Of a stretch of 64,000 nt of DNA, positions 37,220 to 47,597 are shown in pieces. Numbering within the stretch: position 1 is the stretch's first letter; the number at the start of each line of letters is the position of its first letter. The position numbers and the translations under genes were made by a program. The notes under the pieces are model-generated. The model had not been told where the DNA came from. It did no database searches and saw only the letters and a program-made list of their open reading frames with translations. Source of the DNA: Syngnathus acus (taxonomy: Eukaryota; Chordata; Actinopteri; Syngnathiformes; Syngnathidae); contig NC_051095.1 of NCBI RefSeq assembly GCF_901709675.1, positions 18,464,456-18,528,455 of the forward strand, in the 5' to 3' direction.

Positions 37220-37870
37220 GAAAAAGCACAGAATTTAATTGGAGGTAATGCAGAAGCGTGCAAAGGTAGCAGAGTGGAACGGCATAAAGCCTAAACAACA
37301 TGCCTCATGAAGCTGATAGTGGCAGGAAAGCCTTGAAAAAGAAGCAGACAACCTGGAAGTGGTAAAGAAAACCGGTGGTGGTGCAGAAGCCTGAAGAATT
37401 AGAAAATGTGCAACTAGAGGTGCCACAAAAGCCTGAAAATGAAGCACAGAATGCATTTGGTGTGGACCAAAAGTCTGAAAGGAAGCACCAAGTACAAGAA
37501 CAGGTTGCACAAAAGCTGGAAAAAGAAGCAGGAAAGTGGAGGTTTCTTTTTCAATCTTCTTGTGTAGCAAACCTGTGCCACTCTTAGTTTTCACCTTTTT
37601 TTTCTGTACGTCATTTTCAGGTGTTTCTTTTTTGTATAGCACTTTCTGTCGCACTTTCTCTATCTACTAGAGGTGGTACAAAAACCTGAAATGAAAGCAC
37701 AGAGAGAAAGAAGTGAATGATGCATTGCATCTGTCAATCTGCGTCTTTTGGGGGCTTTTTTGAGTAGGACACTGATGCCATGCTTTGTTCACTAAGTTTG
37801 AGCAGCTGAGGATGACACAAAAGTCTTGAAAAAGAAAGACAGAGTGCAACTAGAGGTAGCACAAGAATCT
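37220..37870 (+). repeat. Degenerate minisatellite, about 45 bp unit, coding-like
   Basis: A unit of the form 'gaggtagcacaaaagcctga' + 'aaaagaagcacagagtgcaacta' recurs at least six times with divergence (for example 37328-37370, 37381-37460, 37500-37540, 37671-37712, 37814-37873), interrupted by T-rich inserts. Read in frame the best stretch gives QKPE / VPQKPENEAQ / VAQKLEKEAGK, a charged helix-like repeat, within a 70-residue open frame at 37375-37587. Since 45 is divisible by three the frame can persist through several units by chance. No start context, splice sites or known domain support a gene. Confidence 0.6.
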
Positions 37871-38899
37871 TAAAAACATACATACGTACTACATACATGC
37901 GTTAGCATATCACAGAATAAGAGACGTGAGGTTTTGGCTGTTTTTTTTTCCTTTACAGACATTATTGTAGTGTGTCGACCGCAAGGTCCGCAGGCAGGTC
38001 CAGTTTCCGAGCCCTGTGGCCATTGTCAGTATTAGTCTACAAGCACTGGCAAGAAGGCTTAATTTATTTACTTAAGAGCTTGGGGTTTAAAAGTTAATAG
38101 GACGATGGCTGCGTAATGCCTTTGATTAAAGCCTCTTAATTAGTGCAGGTATTATAGGCTATTAGCACAAGCCTGAGCGTAAAAAGTCAAGTGAGCAAGG
38201 CGGGAGAGTCCATTGTATTTATGATGTATTATTTTTGTTTGTTTTAATTTTCACAACACCTTAGTCCTTTGGATTATGGCGGCTATTTAGATCTGGACAA
38301 TAATTTTTTAGCAACTATCGATATTTATGACGCTACTCAAACATCGCGTGGCCTGCGGGCAGCAGTATCAATTATTCATGAATATTAAACGTGTCTGTCT
38401 CATGCTGTTATGAAACCAAGGCAGTGTTAAATAGCACAAAAATATCAAAAATATTGCTGTTTGCTGACTTTTAAAGTGCACACCAGCAGCTGCAAGAAAC
38501 TTGGTTTAGCCTACAATATGATTCTGCAACCTATTTCGAGATTTGATTACATTGATACTTGTATATTGATGTTGATGTGCTGCAGTATCTCATGCTGCTG
38601 CATCATGTTTTACTCTGACAAGTAGTGTTATGTTCACCTCTAATGCTGGTATGTAGATATTGTACCAAGAGAAATGATTATCCATTGCGATATTGATATT
38701 TAACGCGATTGTATCAGTGTTGTTCACATAGATATTACAATGCAATACTATGTGATCTACTGTAGTTTTCTATTACAAGTGTATCAAGGTTACCTTATGC
38801 TGACATTTCGAAATCATATACTAATTATATGTTGCGTTACATCATACTATCAAAACTTGACCTTTGTGATATCAATATGTCAATCTCCGTCTCTGACAG

Positions 38900-39138
38900 G
38901 CATTTCCTGTTTAAGACGGGAACGGGGAGCACCCCTTTCTTCGGCGCTGCAGCCCCCGGCTACACCATGGCGACGGGCACAGTGTACTCCACTCCGGCGC
39001 GCCCGCTTCCCCGCAGCAGCCTCTCTCGTGGCGCCTTCAAGTTCAAGAAGTCGCCCAAGCACTGCTCCTGGAAGTGCACCGCTCTGATTGCAGTTACCGT
39101 GGCTGTGCTGCTGTCAGTCATCCTCTGCTACTGCATAG
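38900..39138 (+). CDS. tenm3: Teneurin-3 exon: juxtamembrane and transmembrane segment
   Basis: Internal exon of 239 bp with acceptor at 38898-38899 and donor GT at 39139. It enters in phase 2 (its first G completes Arg) and leaves in phase 1. The 79 whole codons begin [14 protein letters not shown], pass [20 protein letters not shown], a basic stretch [18 protein letters not shown], and end in a hydrophobic helix (residues 61-79, [19 protein letters not shown]) that continues into the next exon. Positive charges on the cytoplasmic side and Cys near the membrane fit a type II signal-anchor. The HFLFKTG and [10 protein letters not shown] signatures are diagnostic of teneurins; KTGTGSTP and PGYTMATG match teneurin-3 best. 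The helix end CYCIG has two cysteines where I recall Ser-Tyr-Phe-Ile-Ala in mammals. Confidence 0.96.
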
Positions 39139-40429
39139 GTCAGTGCCAACATGCCACACAAATGGACCAGTTAATGTCAGTTTTCAATTAGAATTGGTCT
39201 TTAAACAGTCCTCTTCATCAAGCTGCTCGCGCAGCCATGACATGTCCACTAATTTAACTGAACAGCAAGCTAGCATTAATTATACAACAAATGAGTGGAA
39301 AAAAAAATGTGGAAACAATGAATATACAACAAAACTGACACATTTACCCACAACACAATTTCATCTGCTCAACCCACAAGCAATTAGTTCAACAAGAAAA
39401 AGTGTGTTCCCTTCTACAAAATGTCACTAAAATTGATATCACAGTTTGGGGTCATATCACTTAACCAAGGCTATAATGAGCACATTACATGGTAAAATAC
39501 AAAACACAAACAGAATATGAACATTTAAATATCTACTATTCCTGGCCATCAAAGACACGTGCCACGCCAAACTGTGCGCTTAGAGCAAAGCGGGCGACAG
39601 GGCTCGCGAAACTCATTGGTCGTTGTTAACCATCCATTTTGCAGAGCATAATTTGCACTCGCCATAAAATGTTGTCATCCGTGTCCTTAAAGTATCTCCA
39701 CACAGACGTGGCACAGTTCCCACCAGGAAGGTGTCTGTCAGGAAGGCTATACAGTTCAGTGTTGGAGAATTTATACAATTGACGTGAATATCATGTGTCC
39801 CTATTGTAAGATCACACTGGCTCCATTTCATATCTGCTTTGTATTGAAGAGCGAGAATCGAGGAGGCTCCACAAAGGAGCGACAATCAGTGAAAGAGTGA
39901 TGTTTCCTTTTCGGAAATCACTTAGCTCCTCTCCAAAGATGTACTGTATAAAATATCCCCAATATCATTTACATCATAAACAGAACATGAACTAAAAAGT
40001 CTTTCTTTTGTCATTCCACGATTATTTTAGATTAGATATGCATATTTTCCCAAGTCTTTGTTTTGTATTAGGCAGTATTTATTTCTTTAAAAGGCTCAAT
40101 GACACTGGTTCATAGTGAGGCTGCAATGAAAATCCGCAATAATTGTCATAATGCTTTCAAATACATTTAGCCACATCAAGAGCATAAACCTCCCTGAAGT
40201 AGGTTTTTAGCTCCTAAACAGTTTTTCCATTCCATGTAATACAATTTCAATACAGTTATTTAATTAGGTTGTGAATTTATTTTTTTACTTTGCACTTATT
40301 TAACAGTTTAAAATGTTTTTTTTTAGATAATTGTAATTAATTTTGAATACTGTCATAAAATAAAACAATGATGATGCATTATTATTTCATGATCAGAAGA
40401 AACAATTTTTGCATAAAATACAGCAATAT

Positions 40430-41214
40430 TACCGTAATTCCCGAACAATGAGCCGCTACTTTTTGCACAAGCTTTGAACCCTGCAGCTTGTAGTCCGGTG
40501 CGGCGTATTTATGGATTCTTTGTGATTTTTGCGATGACTAATACACTTATACACTCGTAACAAGGCTGTGGACTGCTGTTGTGCAGCACCGCTTTGCTGG
40601 GCGGAGGGATGTGACCAGACACACGGTTACTGGGGATAAGAGTGGTGTGTTGACCGCATGTCCGTCCGCCAGCCAAATAGTGCCGTATAATTGACACAAA
40701 GGAGAGACAGAACGAGATCAAGACGGACATTACTGAAGAAGGGAAGCTTTTATACACAAACCCTCATTATGGGCGACAAAAGAAATGCATATGATGCCGC
40801 TTTTATGTTAAAGGCAGTCGATTTGGTTCTTAACAAAGGAACTAGAGCTGCTCATGGACTGTAGAGGTTGCCTCCGGTCACTAGAGGGCACTGTGCTATT
40901 GTTGATTACATCTTGTTGCATCACCCTTTTCTTTCTTTATTTCCCGGTCACGTCTACTCCGTAGCTATACGTGTAGCTCGTATCCCATTGCCATTTTATT
41001 TATTATTAGTTGTGGGTTGCTAGTGTTCCCTGCACATTAATTTTATTATGGTCGTCGCTGAGATGTATATTCTCTTAAAAATGGTAATTAAACATTAAAA
41101 AACCTGTGCCTTATGGTCCGGTGCGGCTTATATGCGAACAAAACAAGATTTCCCCCTAAATTTAGCGGGTGCGGCTTATGTTCAGGTGCGGCTTATAGTC
41201 CGGAAATTACGGTA
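40430..41214 (+). mobile_element. Pogo/Tigger-like element, 785 bp, with transposase start
   Basis: It is flanked by TA. The left end 'ccgtaattcccgaacaatga' is slightly decayed; the right end 'gcttatagtccggaaattacgg' is clean, with GGTGCGGCTTAT repeated inside it (41112, 41171, 41185). The 5' half (40500-40760) is the promoter/untranslated block also found at 26952-27257 and, tandemly duplicated, at 59440-60890. An ATG at 40769 opens the transposase N-terminus, which is cut off by internal deletion. The 3' part has no coding content. Confidence 0.85.
40769..40864 (+). pseudogene. Pogo/Tigger-like transposase N-terminus (31 residues)
   Basis: It reads MGDKRNAYDAAFMLKAVDLV followed by LNKGTRAAHGL and a TAG. 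The K-R-x-A-Y-D-x-x-F-K/M-L-K-A-V pattern followed by x(5-7)-G-x-R-A-A is the first helix region of the CENP-B/Psq-type helix-turn-helix found in pogo/Tigger transposases. The normal continuation is missing because of the internal deletion. The element at 59440-60890 starts the same way (MGDKRNAYDAAFKLKAV, minus strand from 60288). Confidence 0.7.
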
Positions 41215-41404
41215 GTTCAATAAAATTATTTAATTAGGATACAAATTAAATAAATTACAAGCACAAGAGTGAATATTTATTCTACTACTAAGTTAAAAAA
41301 TGTGGACACATAATATTACATTATAGCATAATATGGATGTTAACTTTTTTATTTAGTCTCTACTGAACGTGAATGACCAGGCCCATCTGTCCATTTTAAA
41401 AATC

Positions 41405-41448
41405 AAATGTGTCCCCTTGAGCAAAACAAGTTTGCCCACCCATGCTCT
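41405..41448 (-). repeat. Fragment of 'TAGAGGTGGGC' DNA-transposon end
   Basis: 'tgtgtccccttgagcaaaac' followed by 'aagtttgcccacccatgc' is the reverse complement of the end seen at 24518. It is isolated, with no partner end. Confidence 0.45.
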
Positions 41449-41897
41449 ACATAAATGCAGCCTGTCTGCCATTTAATTACCATTGAAAGACTGAAGCCGC
41501 CTATGCACAGTGTGCATGTTCTTCCTCCCACAGTCGCAACATGCGCACTGTAAAAAGAAAAAGAAAAAATCTATTAGCGCGATGATCTTTATTGTCTCAC
41601 TCACCCACACACATTAAGCCACACGGACAGAATTATTGCTTACAGCAATAAGAAGTTATTACTTATTGTTAATATAAATATAAAACATCCCTTTAACTTT
41701 CTGTAATGTAGATTTTTGCTCAATTGCTGTGTATGGCAGGCATCAAAGAGAGTTGGTAGATGCTCAAATACTATACAATGGGAAATATCATGATAAAAAA
41801 TATACAAAAGGTTCTCTATTGATACTGTACCCATGCAGTATTGATATATAATGCTGCCTAATGCTGATTTATCAATACTGTCGCCCGAGAGATAAGA

Positions 41898-42279
41898 TAC
41901 CGTATTGGCCCGAATATAAGACGGTGTTATTTGCATTGAAATAAGACTGAAAAAGTGGGGGTCGTCTTACATTCGGGGTCTAGACTTTATACTCATTCAC
42001 AACGCTAGTTGGCGCCAGATATCTTTAAAGTGGATGCTGAACTTAACTCCCCAGGCCAAAGCGAACCCCTGTCACGAAGAAGAAAAATAAAAATAGCGGT
42101 AGCACGAAGAAGAAAAATAAAAAATAGCGGTAAGAAAGAAAAGAGAAGAAAATAAGAGAAGAGATAACATGTGACACTGAGCACAGCGAGGCAGATGATG
42201 TTTGTGAGGAGTAATGTTCTGACATGACAGATCTCAGCTACTCTCAAGTTTAAACCAGTTTGCATTATTTTATTGCGAT
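41898..42279 (+). mobile_element. Left part of a 'GGCCCGAATATAAGACGG' DNA transposon, split by the LINE
   Basis: It starts TA + 'ccgtattggcccgaatataa' with a second complementary motif 'gtcgtcttacattcgggg' at 41962-41979, giving the same architecture as the CCGTAATTTTCCGG family (TA target, TATAAG motif, inner inverted copy) but a distinct sequence. Two direct copies of 'acgaagaagaaaaataaaaa' (42074 and 42104) follow. The RTE LINE is inserted at 42280-45237. The continuation after the LINE (45249-45345) lacks a recognisable right end, so the element is truncated. Confidence 0.6.
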
Positions 42280-42388
42280 CCATCCATCCATCCATCCATC
42301 TTCTTCCGCTTATCCGGGGTCGGGTCGCGGGGGCAGCAGCTTCAGGAGGGACTCCCAGACTTCCCTCTCCCCAGCCACTTCATCCAGC

Positions 42389-42703
42389 TCATCCCGGGGG
42401 ATCCCAAGGCGTTCCCAGGCCAGCTGAGAGACGGTCTCTCCAGCGCGTCCTGGGTCGTCCCCGGGGTCTCCTACCGGTGGGACATGCCCGGAACACCTCC
42501 CCAGGGAGGCGTCCAGGAGGCATCCTGATGAGATGCCCGAGCCACCTCATCTGGCTCCTCTCAACGTGGAGGAGTAGCGACTCTACTCCGAGCCTCTCCC
42601 GGATGACCGAGCTTCTCACCCTATCTCTAAGGGAGAGCCCGGGCATCCTGCGGAGAAAACTCATTTCGGCCGCTTGTATCCGGGATCTCGTTCTTTCGGT
42701 CAC
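42389..42703 (-). pseudogene. RTE LINE C-terminal extension
   Basis: The open frame reads TERTRSRIQAAEMSFLRR, then LSLRDRVRSSVIRERLGVE, LLHVERSQMRWLGHLIRMP and RRPRGRPRTRWRD. The R-W-x-G-H-x-x-R-M-P motif and the Arg-rich RGRPRTRWRD tail are standard for the C-terminus of fish RTE/Rex3-type reverse transcriptase proteins. It is separated from the reverse transcriptase frame by a frameshift between 42704 and 42790. Confidence 0.85.
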
Positions 42704-42784
42704 GGCCCATAGCTCGTGGCCATAGGGGAGGGTAGGAGCGTAAATCGACCGGTAAATTGAGAGTTTTGCCTTTTGGCTCAGCTC

Positions 42785-44344
42785 TCACTTTACCACGACG
42801 GACCGGTACAGAGTCCGCATTACTGCCGACGCTGCACCGATCCGCCTGTTGATCTCGCGCTCCATCCTCCCCTCACTCGTGAACAAGACCCCAAGATACT
42901 TAAACTCCTCCACTTGGGGCAGGATCTCATCCCCGATCCGGAGAGGGCATTCCACCCTTTTCCGATCGAGGACCATGGACTCGGATTTGGAGGTGCTGAC
43001 CCTCATCCCAACCGCTTCACACTCTGCTGCGAACCGCTCCAGTGAGAGCTGGAGATCACGGCCTGAAGAAGCCAACAGCACCACGTCGTCTGCAGAAATC
43101 AGAGACGCGATGCTGAGGTCCCCAAACCGGACCCCTTCAACGCCTCGGCTGCGCCTAGAAATTCTGTCCATAAAAATTATGAACAGAATCGGTGACAAAG
43201 GGCAGCCTTGGCGGAATCCAACCCTCACTGGGAACGAATCCGACTTACTGCCGGAAATGCGGACCAAACTCTGGCATCGGTGATACAGGGACCGAACCGC
43301 CCTTATCAGTTGGCTCGGCACCCCGTACTCCCGAAGCACCCTCCACAGAACCTCCCGAGGGACACGGTCGAACGCCTTCTCCAAGTCCACAAAACACATG
43401 TGGACTGGTTGGGCGAACTCCCATGCACCCTCGATGATCCTACTGAGGGTGTAGAGCTGGTCCACTGTTCCACGGCCAGGACGAAAGCCACACTGCTCCT
43501 CCTAAATCCGAGGTTCGACCTCCCGACGGACCCTCCTCTCCAGCACCCCTGAATAGACCTTACCAGGGAGGCTGAGGAGTGTGATTCCCCTGTAATTGGA
43601 ACACACCCTCCGGTCCCCCTTCTTAAAGAGGGGAACCATCACCCCAGTCTGCCAATCCAGAGCCACCGTCCCCGATGTCCACGCAATGCTGTAGAGGCGT
43701 GTCAGCCATGACAGCCCCACAACATCCAGAGCCTTTAAGAACTCCGGGCGGATCTCATCCACCCCCGGGGCCTTGCCACCAAGGAGTTTTTTAACTACCT
43801 CAGTGACTTCGACCCCAGAGATTGGAGAGTCCGCCTCAGAGTCCCCAGGCCCTGCTTCCACAATGGAAGACGTGTAGGTGGAATTGAGGAGGTCTTCGAA
43901 GTATTCTCCCCACCGACTCACGACGTCCCGAGTCGAAGTCAGCAGCACGCCATCCCCACTGTAAACAGTGTTGACGTTGCACTGCTTCCCCCTCCTGAGA
44001 CGCCGGATGGTGGACCAGAATTTCCTCGAAGCCGTCCGGAAGTCATTCTCCATGGCCTCGCCAAACCCCTCCCACGCCCGGGTTTTTGCCTCAGCAACCG
44101 CCGAAGCCGCGTTCTGGTTGGCCATCCGGTACCTGTCAGCTGCCTCCAGAGTCCCGCAGGCCAAAACGCCCCGATAGGACTCCTTCTTCAGCTTGACGCC
44201 ATCCCTTACCACCGGTGTCCACCAGCGGGTTCGGGGATTGCCGCCACGACAGGCACCAACGACCTTACGGCCACAGCTCCGGTCGGCCGCCTCAACAATG
44301 GAGGCACGGAACATGGTCCACTCGGACTCAATGTCCCTTGACAT
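42785..44344 (-). pseudogene. RTE LINE reverse transcriptase, interrupted by one stop
   Basis: Two in-frame open segments (43502-44344 and 42785-43501) are separated only by an amber codon at 43502-43504. The usual residue there is Gln in the (I)QEEQCGFRPGRGTVDQLY motif, so a single C-to-T change fits. Upstream segments show VTEVVKKLLGGKAPGVDEIR and a thumb/palm start VPLFKKGDRRVCSNYRGI. Downstream are CFVDLEKAFDRVPRE (motif A with catalytic Asp), GFRQGCPLSPILFIIF (motif B) and SADDVVLLASS (motif C, where the more usual FADD is here SADD with both catalytic Asp kept). It is not translatable into a full enzyme. Many annotation pipelines would mislabel it as a host gene. Confidence 0.92.
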
Positions 44345-44468
44345 GGGAAAAGCTCTGCCGGAGGTGGGAGTTGAAGCTCTTCCTGACAGGGGATTCCGCC
44401 AGACGTTCCCAGCAGACCCTCAAAGAGCGTTTGGGTCTGCCAGGTCGGACCGGCATCTTCCCCCACCA

Positions 44469-45178
44469 TCAGAGCCAACCCACCACCAGGTGGTGATCAG
44501 TTGACAGCTCCGCCCCTCTCTTCGCCAGAGTGTCCAAAACATGCGGCCGCAAATCCGATGACACGACTACAAAGTCAATCATCGAACTGCGGCCTAGGGT
44601 GTCCTGGTGCCAAGTGCACAAATGGACACCCTTATGTTTGAACATGGTGTTCATTATAGAAAATCTGTGTCGAGCACGGAAGTCCAATAATAGAACACCG
44701 CTCGGGTTCAGATCCGGGGGGCTGTTCCTCCCAATCACGCCCTTCCGGGTCTCACTGTCATTGCCCACGTGAGCATTGAAGTCACCCAGTAGAACGATGG
44801 AGTCCCCAGAAGGAGCGCTCTCCAGCATTTCCTCCAGGGACTCCAAGAAGGGTGGGTACTCTGAGCTGCCGTTTGGTGCATAGACACAAACAACAGTCAG
44901 GACCCCTCCCCCCACCCGAAGGCGGAGGGAGGCTACCCTCTCGTTCACCGGGGTGAACCCCAATGTGCAGGCGCCCAGCCGGGGGGCAATAAGTATGCCC
45001 ACACCTGCTCGACGCCTCTCACCGTGGGAAACTCCAGAGTGGAAGAGAGTCCAGGCCCTCTCGAGAGGGCTTGTACCGGAACCCAAACTGTGCGTGGAGG
45101 CAAGTCCGACTATGTCTCGTCAGAACTTTTCTGCCTCGCACACCAGCTCGAGCTCCTTTCCAGCCAGAGAGGTGACAT
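44469..45178 (-). pseudogene. RTE LINE AP-type endonuclease domain
   Basis: The main open stretch (44469-45086) contains [29 protein letters not shown], the catalytic-loop motif [13 protein letters not shown], and [20 protein letters not shown] and STDHHLVV (catalytic Asp/His). These are signatures of the exonuclease-endonuclease-phosphatase fold, often misnamed craniofacial development protein 2-like in fish. The frame extends further N-terminal (WNVTSLAGKELELVCEAEKF) but is broken by TGA at 45120-45122, where canonical copies have an Arg codon (CGA to TGA, a CpG decay). A frameshift near 44490 ends it early. Confidence 0.88.
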
Positions 45179-45391
45179 TCCATATATCATAGGGGCACGC
45201 AAACCCCTCCACCACGATAAGGTGATGACTCACGGAATTTATTGCGATGTTTTTCCTTATTCAGATTTGTTTCAAGACTACAGTTACAGTTAGACTTCAC
45301 TTTGATGGTTAATGCAGTATTGCAATTTTGTTGTTTTATCACGGTAGAATGGTTTATTTACATTTCAAAAACCAGAAGCCATTGATTTACA

Positions 45392-45960
45392 AATTCAAGA
45401 TTCAAGAGTTTTTATTCGCCATGTTTGAGGATGCCAAACAAGGAATTTGACTTCGGTAAATCACAGCCTCTGTTCAACAATTAGGTGACTAACAACACTC
45501 AGGACATGTGAAAAATGACAAATATTCTCAAACATCCCCTGATCTTAAACTCCCAAGAGGGCAAGGAAAAACTCAAAACTCCAGCGAGGGGAAATGAGAA
45601 ACCTTGAGAAGAGGCCACAGATGGGAGGGTCCCTTTTCCAGGATGACCAGGCTGCAATGGATGCAGAGAGGACACATAGTACAAACAGTGTAGACAATTC
45701 AAAGTAGGTGTGGAGAGCAGGATGTTATTGCACAGCAATGATTCTGAGACTCTAAGAGTGGTGTGAGTTCATCAGAGCAACAGCCTGGGGGAAGAAGCTG
45801 TCTCTGTGTCTGCTGGTTTTGGCGTAAAAAGCTCTATAACGCCGTCCGGAGGGGAGTTCAAACAGATTGCAACCTGGGTAAGAGGGGTCTGCAGAGATGT
45901 TACTTGCACGTTTCCTGGTCCTGGACAGGTACAAGTCTTAGATAGATAGAAATGTGATTG
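45392..45960 (-). mobile_element. 3' end of a second non-LTR retrotransposon, with inserted repeat
   Basis: The minus strand encodes a short LINE C-terminal tail (45752-45934), followed by untranslated sequence ending near 'ttcaagattcaagagttttt' (45392). That is the usual 3' end of an abundant fish LINE. A separate block (about 45504-45665, 'catcccctgatcttaaactc' and onward) matches the dispersed repeat at 30062-30218 and probably inserted into it. The clade (Rex1/L2-like) is not certain. Confidence 0.6.
45752..45934 (-). pseudogene. LINE ORF2 C-terminal tail fragment
   Basis: Residues DPSYPGCNLFELPSGRRYRA followed by FYAKTSRHRDSFFPQAVALMN match the conserved ending (F-x-L-L-P-S-G-R-R-Y-R ... 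R-x-x-x-S-F-F-P-x-A-x-x-L-x-N) of fish non-LTR retrotransposon polymerases. Only the last 60 residues are present, so it is a typical 5'-truncated insertion. Confidence 0.65.
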
Positions 45961-46007
45961 CACTTTAGTTTAGAGAGTGGATGGTTGTTTGTCTATGAAT
46001 GCTGTGT

Positions 46008-46100
46008 GATTGGCTGGCAACCCCTTTACCGCCCAAGGACCAAGGACTGCTGGGATGGGCTCCAGCACGGCCGCGATCCTCAGAGTATCAAGCGGTTCAA
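46008..46100 (+). repeat. 3' fragment of the GATG-tailed SINE
   Basis: 'attggctggcaacccctttaccgcc' through 'gggatgggctccagcacggc' and 'tatcaagcggttcaaaa' matches, in reverse orientation, the 3' half of the SINE at 54785-55147. The sense strand here is plus, and the GATG tail itself has been lost. Confidence 0.7.
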
Positions 46101-46238
46101 AACAAACATTAGTTTTTCTACCTGAGAGATACTAAATGTGTTTTGAAATCCAGTTCTCTTCACAGTAATTATAAAATAACCTGCATACTATTGTTTAACT
46201 TCGTAAATAATCAGCTCTCTTCATCTGTACTTAACTAC

Positions 46239-47002
46239 TAGGGGTGTAACGATTCATCGATACACATCGATTAATCGATATAATGCTCTACGATTTATTG
46301 GCATCGATGCTAAACGTAAACATCGATTTATATCGCCGTGTTTGACCTCGGACATTAGACGCGACTTTATTTTGAAATCCAGTTCATTGTTGCTTGCTTC
46401 CTCTTTCCGGGAGCAGTACGCAGCGTGCTGTGTTGTGAGCAGAGCAGGCACGTGAAAGGGGAGCCGACAACTACGCGGCTCCTGGGCTGGTGCTATGGCT
46501 AGTGTCCAAGAAGACGAGGAAATTCGCTCCCCTTTGGGCTTCAAGTCATTCGTTTGGAAGCACTTTGGATTCCAAAGAAAAGATGGCTCAACGGACAATT
46601 AAAATTATTGTAAATAAATAGTTCAGTAATGCACTTTAAAGTTAATGGTATTACAAAAAAAGAAAGAATATTCATTTTTCTATACTTATATGGGAAAAAA
46701 TATAGGATTTTGATAAAGTTCAGTGTTAAAATAAGCACTTTGTATACTACAATACTCTTGTAATTTCCTAAATAAAGAGTTTGCAGTACCTTGTTGATTT
46801 TGCGTATGAATTGTTATAAATCAGGATATTGTTCTATATATTTTATTTAAAAAATATATATATATATCGATCGTGGAGCACTATATCGTGATGTATCGTG
46901 AGTGAATCACAACAGGCTTTAAGATATCGGCAAATATCGTATCGTGAGTCTTTGTATCGATATGATATCGAATCGTGACAAAACCCGCGATTTACACCCC
47001 TA
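46239..47002 (+). mobile_element. hAT deletion derivative, 764 bp (copy 2)
   Basis: Same family and orientation as 13057-13825: identical 11 bp inverted ends TAGGGGTGTAA/TTACACCCCTA and its own perfect 8 bp target duplication TTAACTAC (46231-46238 and 47003-47010). The main difference is an A-rich run near 46850 that has become (TA)n. The high identity and intact duplications point to recent mobilisation by an autonomous hAT elsewhere in the genome. Confidence 0.92.
46495..46602 (+). pseudogene. Truncated hAT transposase start (copy 2)
   Basis: The same 35-residue peptide as at 13313-13420 (MASVQEDEEIRSPLGFKSFV...), ending at TAA. It shows that the internal deletion predates dispersal of both copies. 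Confidence 0.65.
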
Positions 47003-47597
47003 TTAACTACAGATAGAGCAGTAGATTACTGTCCTAGCAAAGTTTTTACTAACGTTCACCTCTAGTTGTCCTTCCAGCATTGCCAGACGAACAAGTCGCT
47101 TGTGCTCCTTCTGATAGTTTGTCACTGTCAATGAGACACCTGCGGGGCAGCAGGGGAAAGTGACAAAGGTAAAGTCAGGGAACCAGTCAGTTCAATGTGT
47201 TTTATTCAGAAACTCAAACCAATGCAAAGAATGCTCATGATTTAAGGCTATAATTAGCGTGTCGTAATCAGCGTATTTGAAATGAAATGGAAAATGGAAG
47301 CAGCAGACGACGACGCCTCCTTCCTTCCTCCAGTCTTAGTGAGAGAAACGCATGACTCTATTATCTCCCGGTGGCATTAGACAATCTTTAGACGTGTCAG
47401 TCTGTGAAATGGAACACCACAGACAGGCTGCCTCTAGAGAGCGTGTCTGGCGTCGCTCTTAATCTATATATGTACACTTTTTTTTCTGGTTGTTGTTGGA
47501 AATTGGAAACCTAATACGACTCAAATGAATCTGTCTCGCTTTGCCTCTGCTCAAAATATCCTTCTGCTTTGATGCAAGCACCTCCCTAACCACCTAA

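Larger units (their letters stand above)
28785..38899 (+). other. tenm3: tenm3 intron, 10115 bp, phase 2
   Basis: It runs from donor GTAAGT at 28785 to acceptor AG at 38898-38899, and splits an Arg codon (CG + G). It is dominated by the TTAGGG- then CCCTAA-oriented degenerate arrays (28985-32720), a SINE/LINE-like piece at 30062 and a 45 bp minisatellite at 37220-37870. Stretches without a recognisable feature are 29310-29580, 30240-30550, 31660-32010, 32725-37200 (apart from two TTAGGG-like units near 33405 and 33555) and 37880-38880. The piece at 38090-38180 is rich in TTAATTAG/TTTGATTAAA homeodomain-like sites and might be a conserved noncoding element. Confidence 0.85.
42280..45237 (-). 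mobile_element. RTE-clade (Rex3-like) LINE, about 2.96 kb, defective
   Basis: The element is bounded by a perfect 11 bp target duplication TTTATTGCGAT (42269-42279 and 45238-45248). Its minus-strand 3' end is a (GATG)n tail (42280-42300) preceded by 'ccggataagcggaagaa', and its 5' end is at 45237. It encodes an AP-type endonuclease, reverse transcriptase and the usual C-terminal extension, but with two nonsense codons and at least two frameshifts. The 5' end ('tcaccttatcgtggtggagg' reading minus) joins the endonuclease start after only about 60 bases. From general memory of fish copies a longer leader normally lies between, so an internal 5' deletion is likely. RTE elements usually arrive 5'-truncated; this one has its 5' end. 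Confidence 0.9.

Noticed and set aside
42773-43552. Several + strand open frames (90-144 residues) over the LINE
   Set aside because: They are antisense shadows of the minus-strand reverse transcriptase, whose motifs A, B and C are unmistakable.
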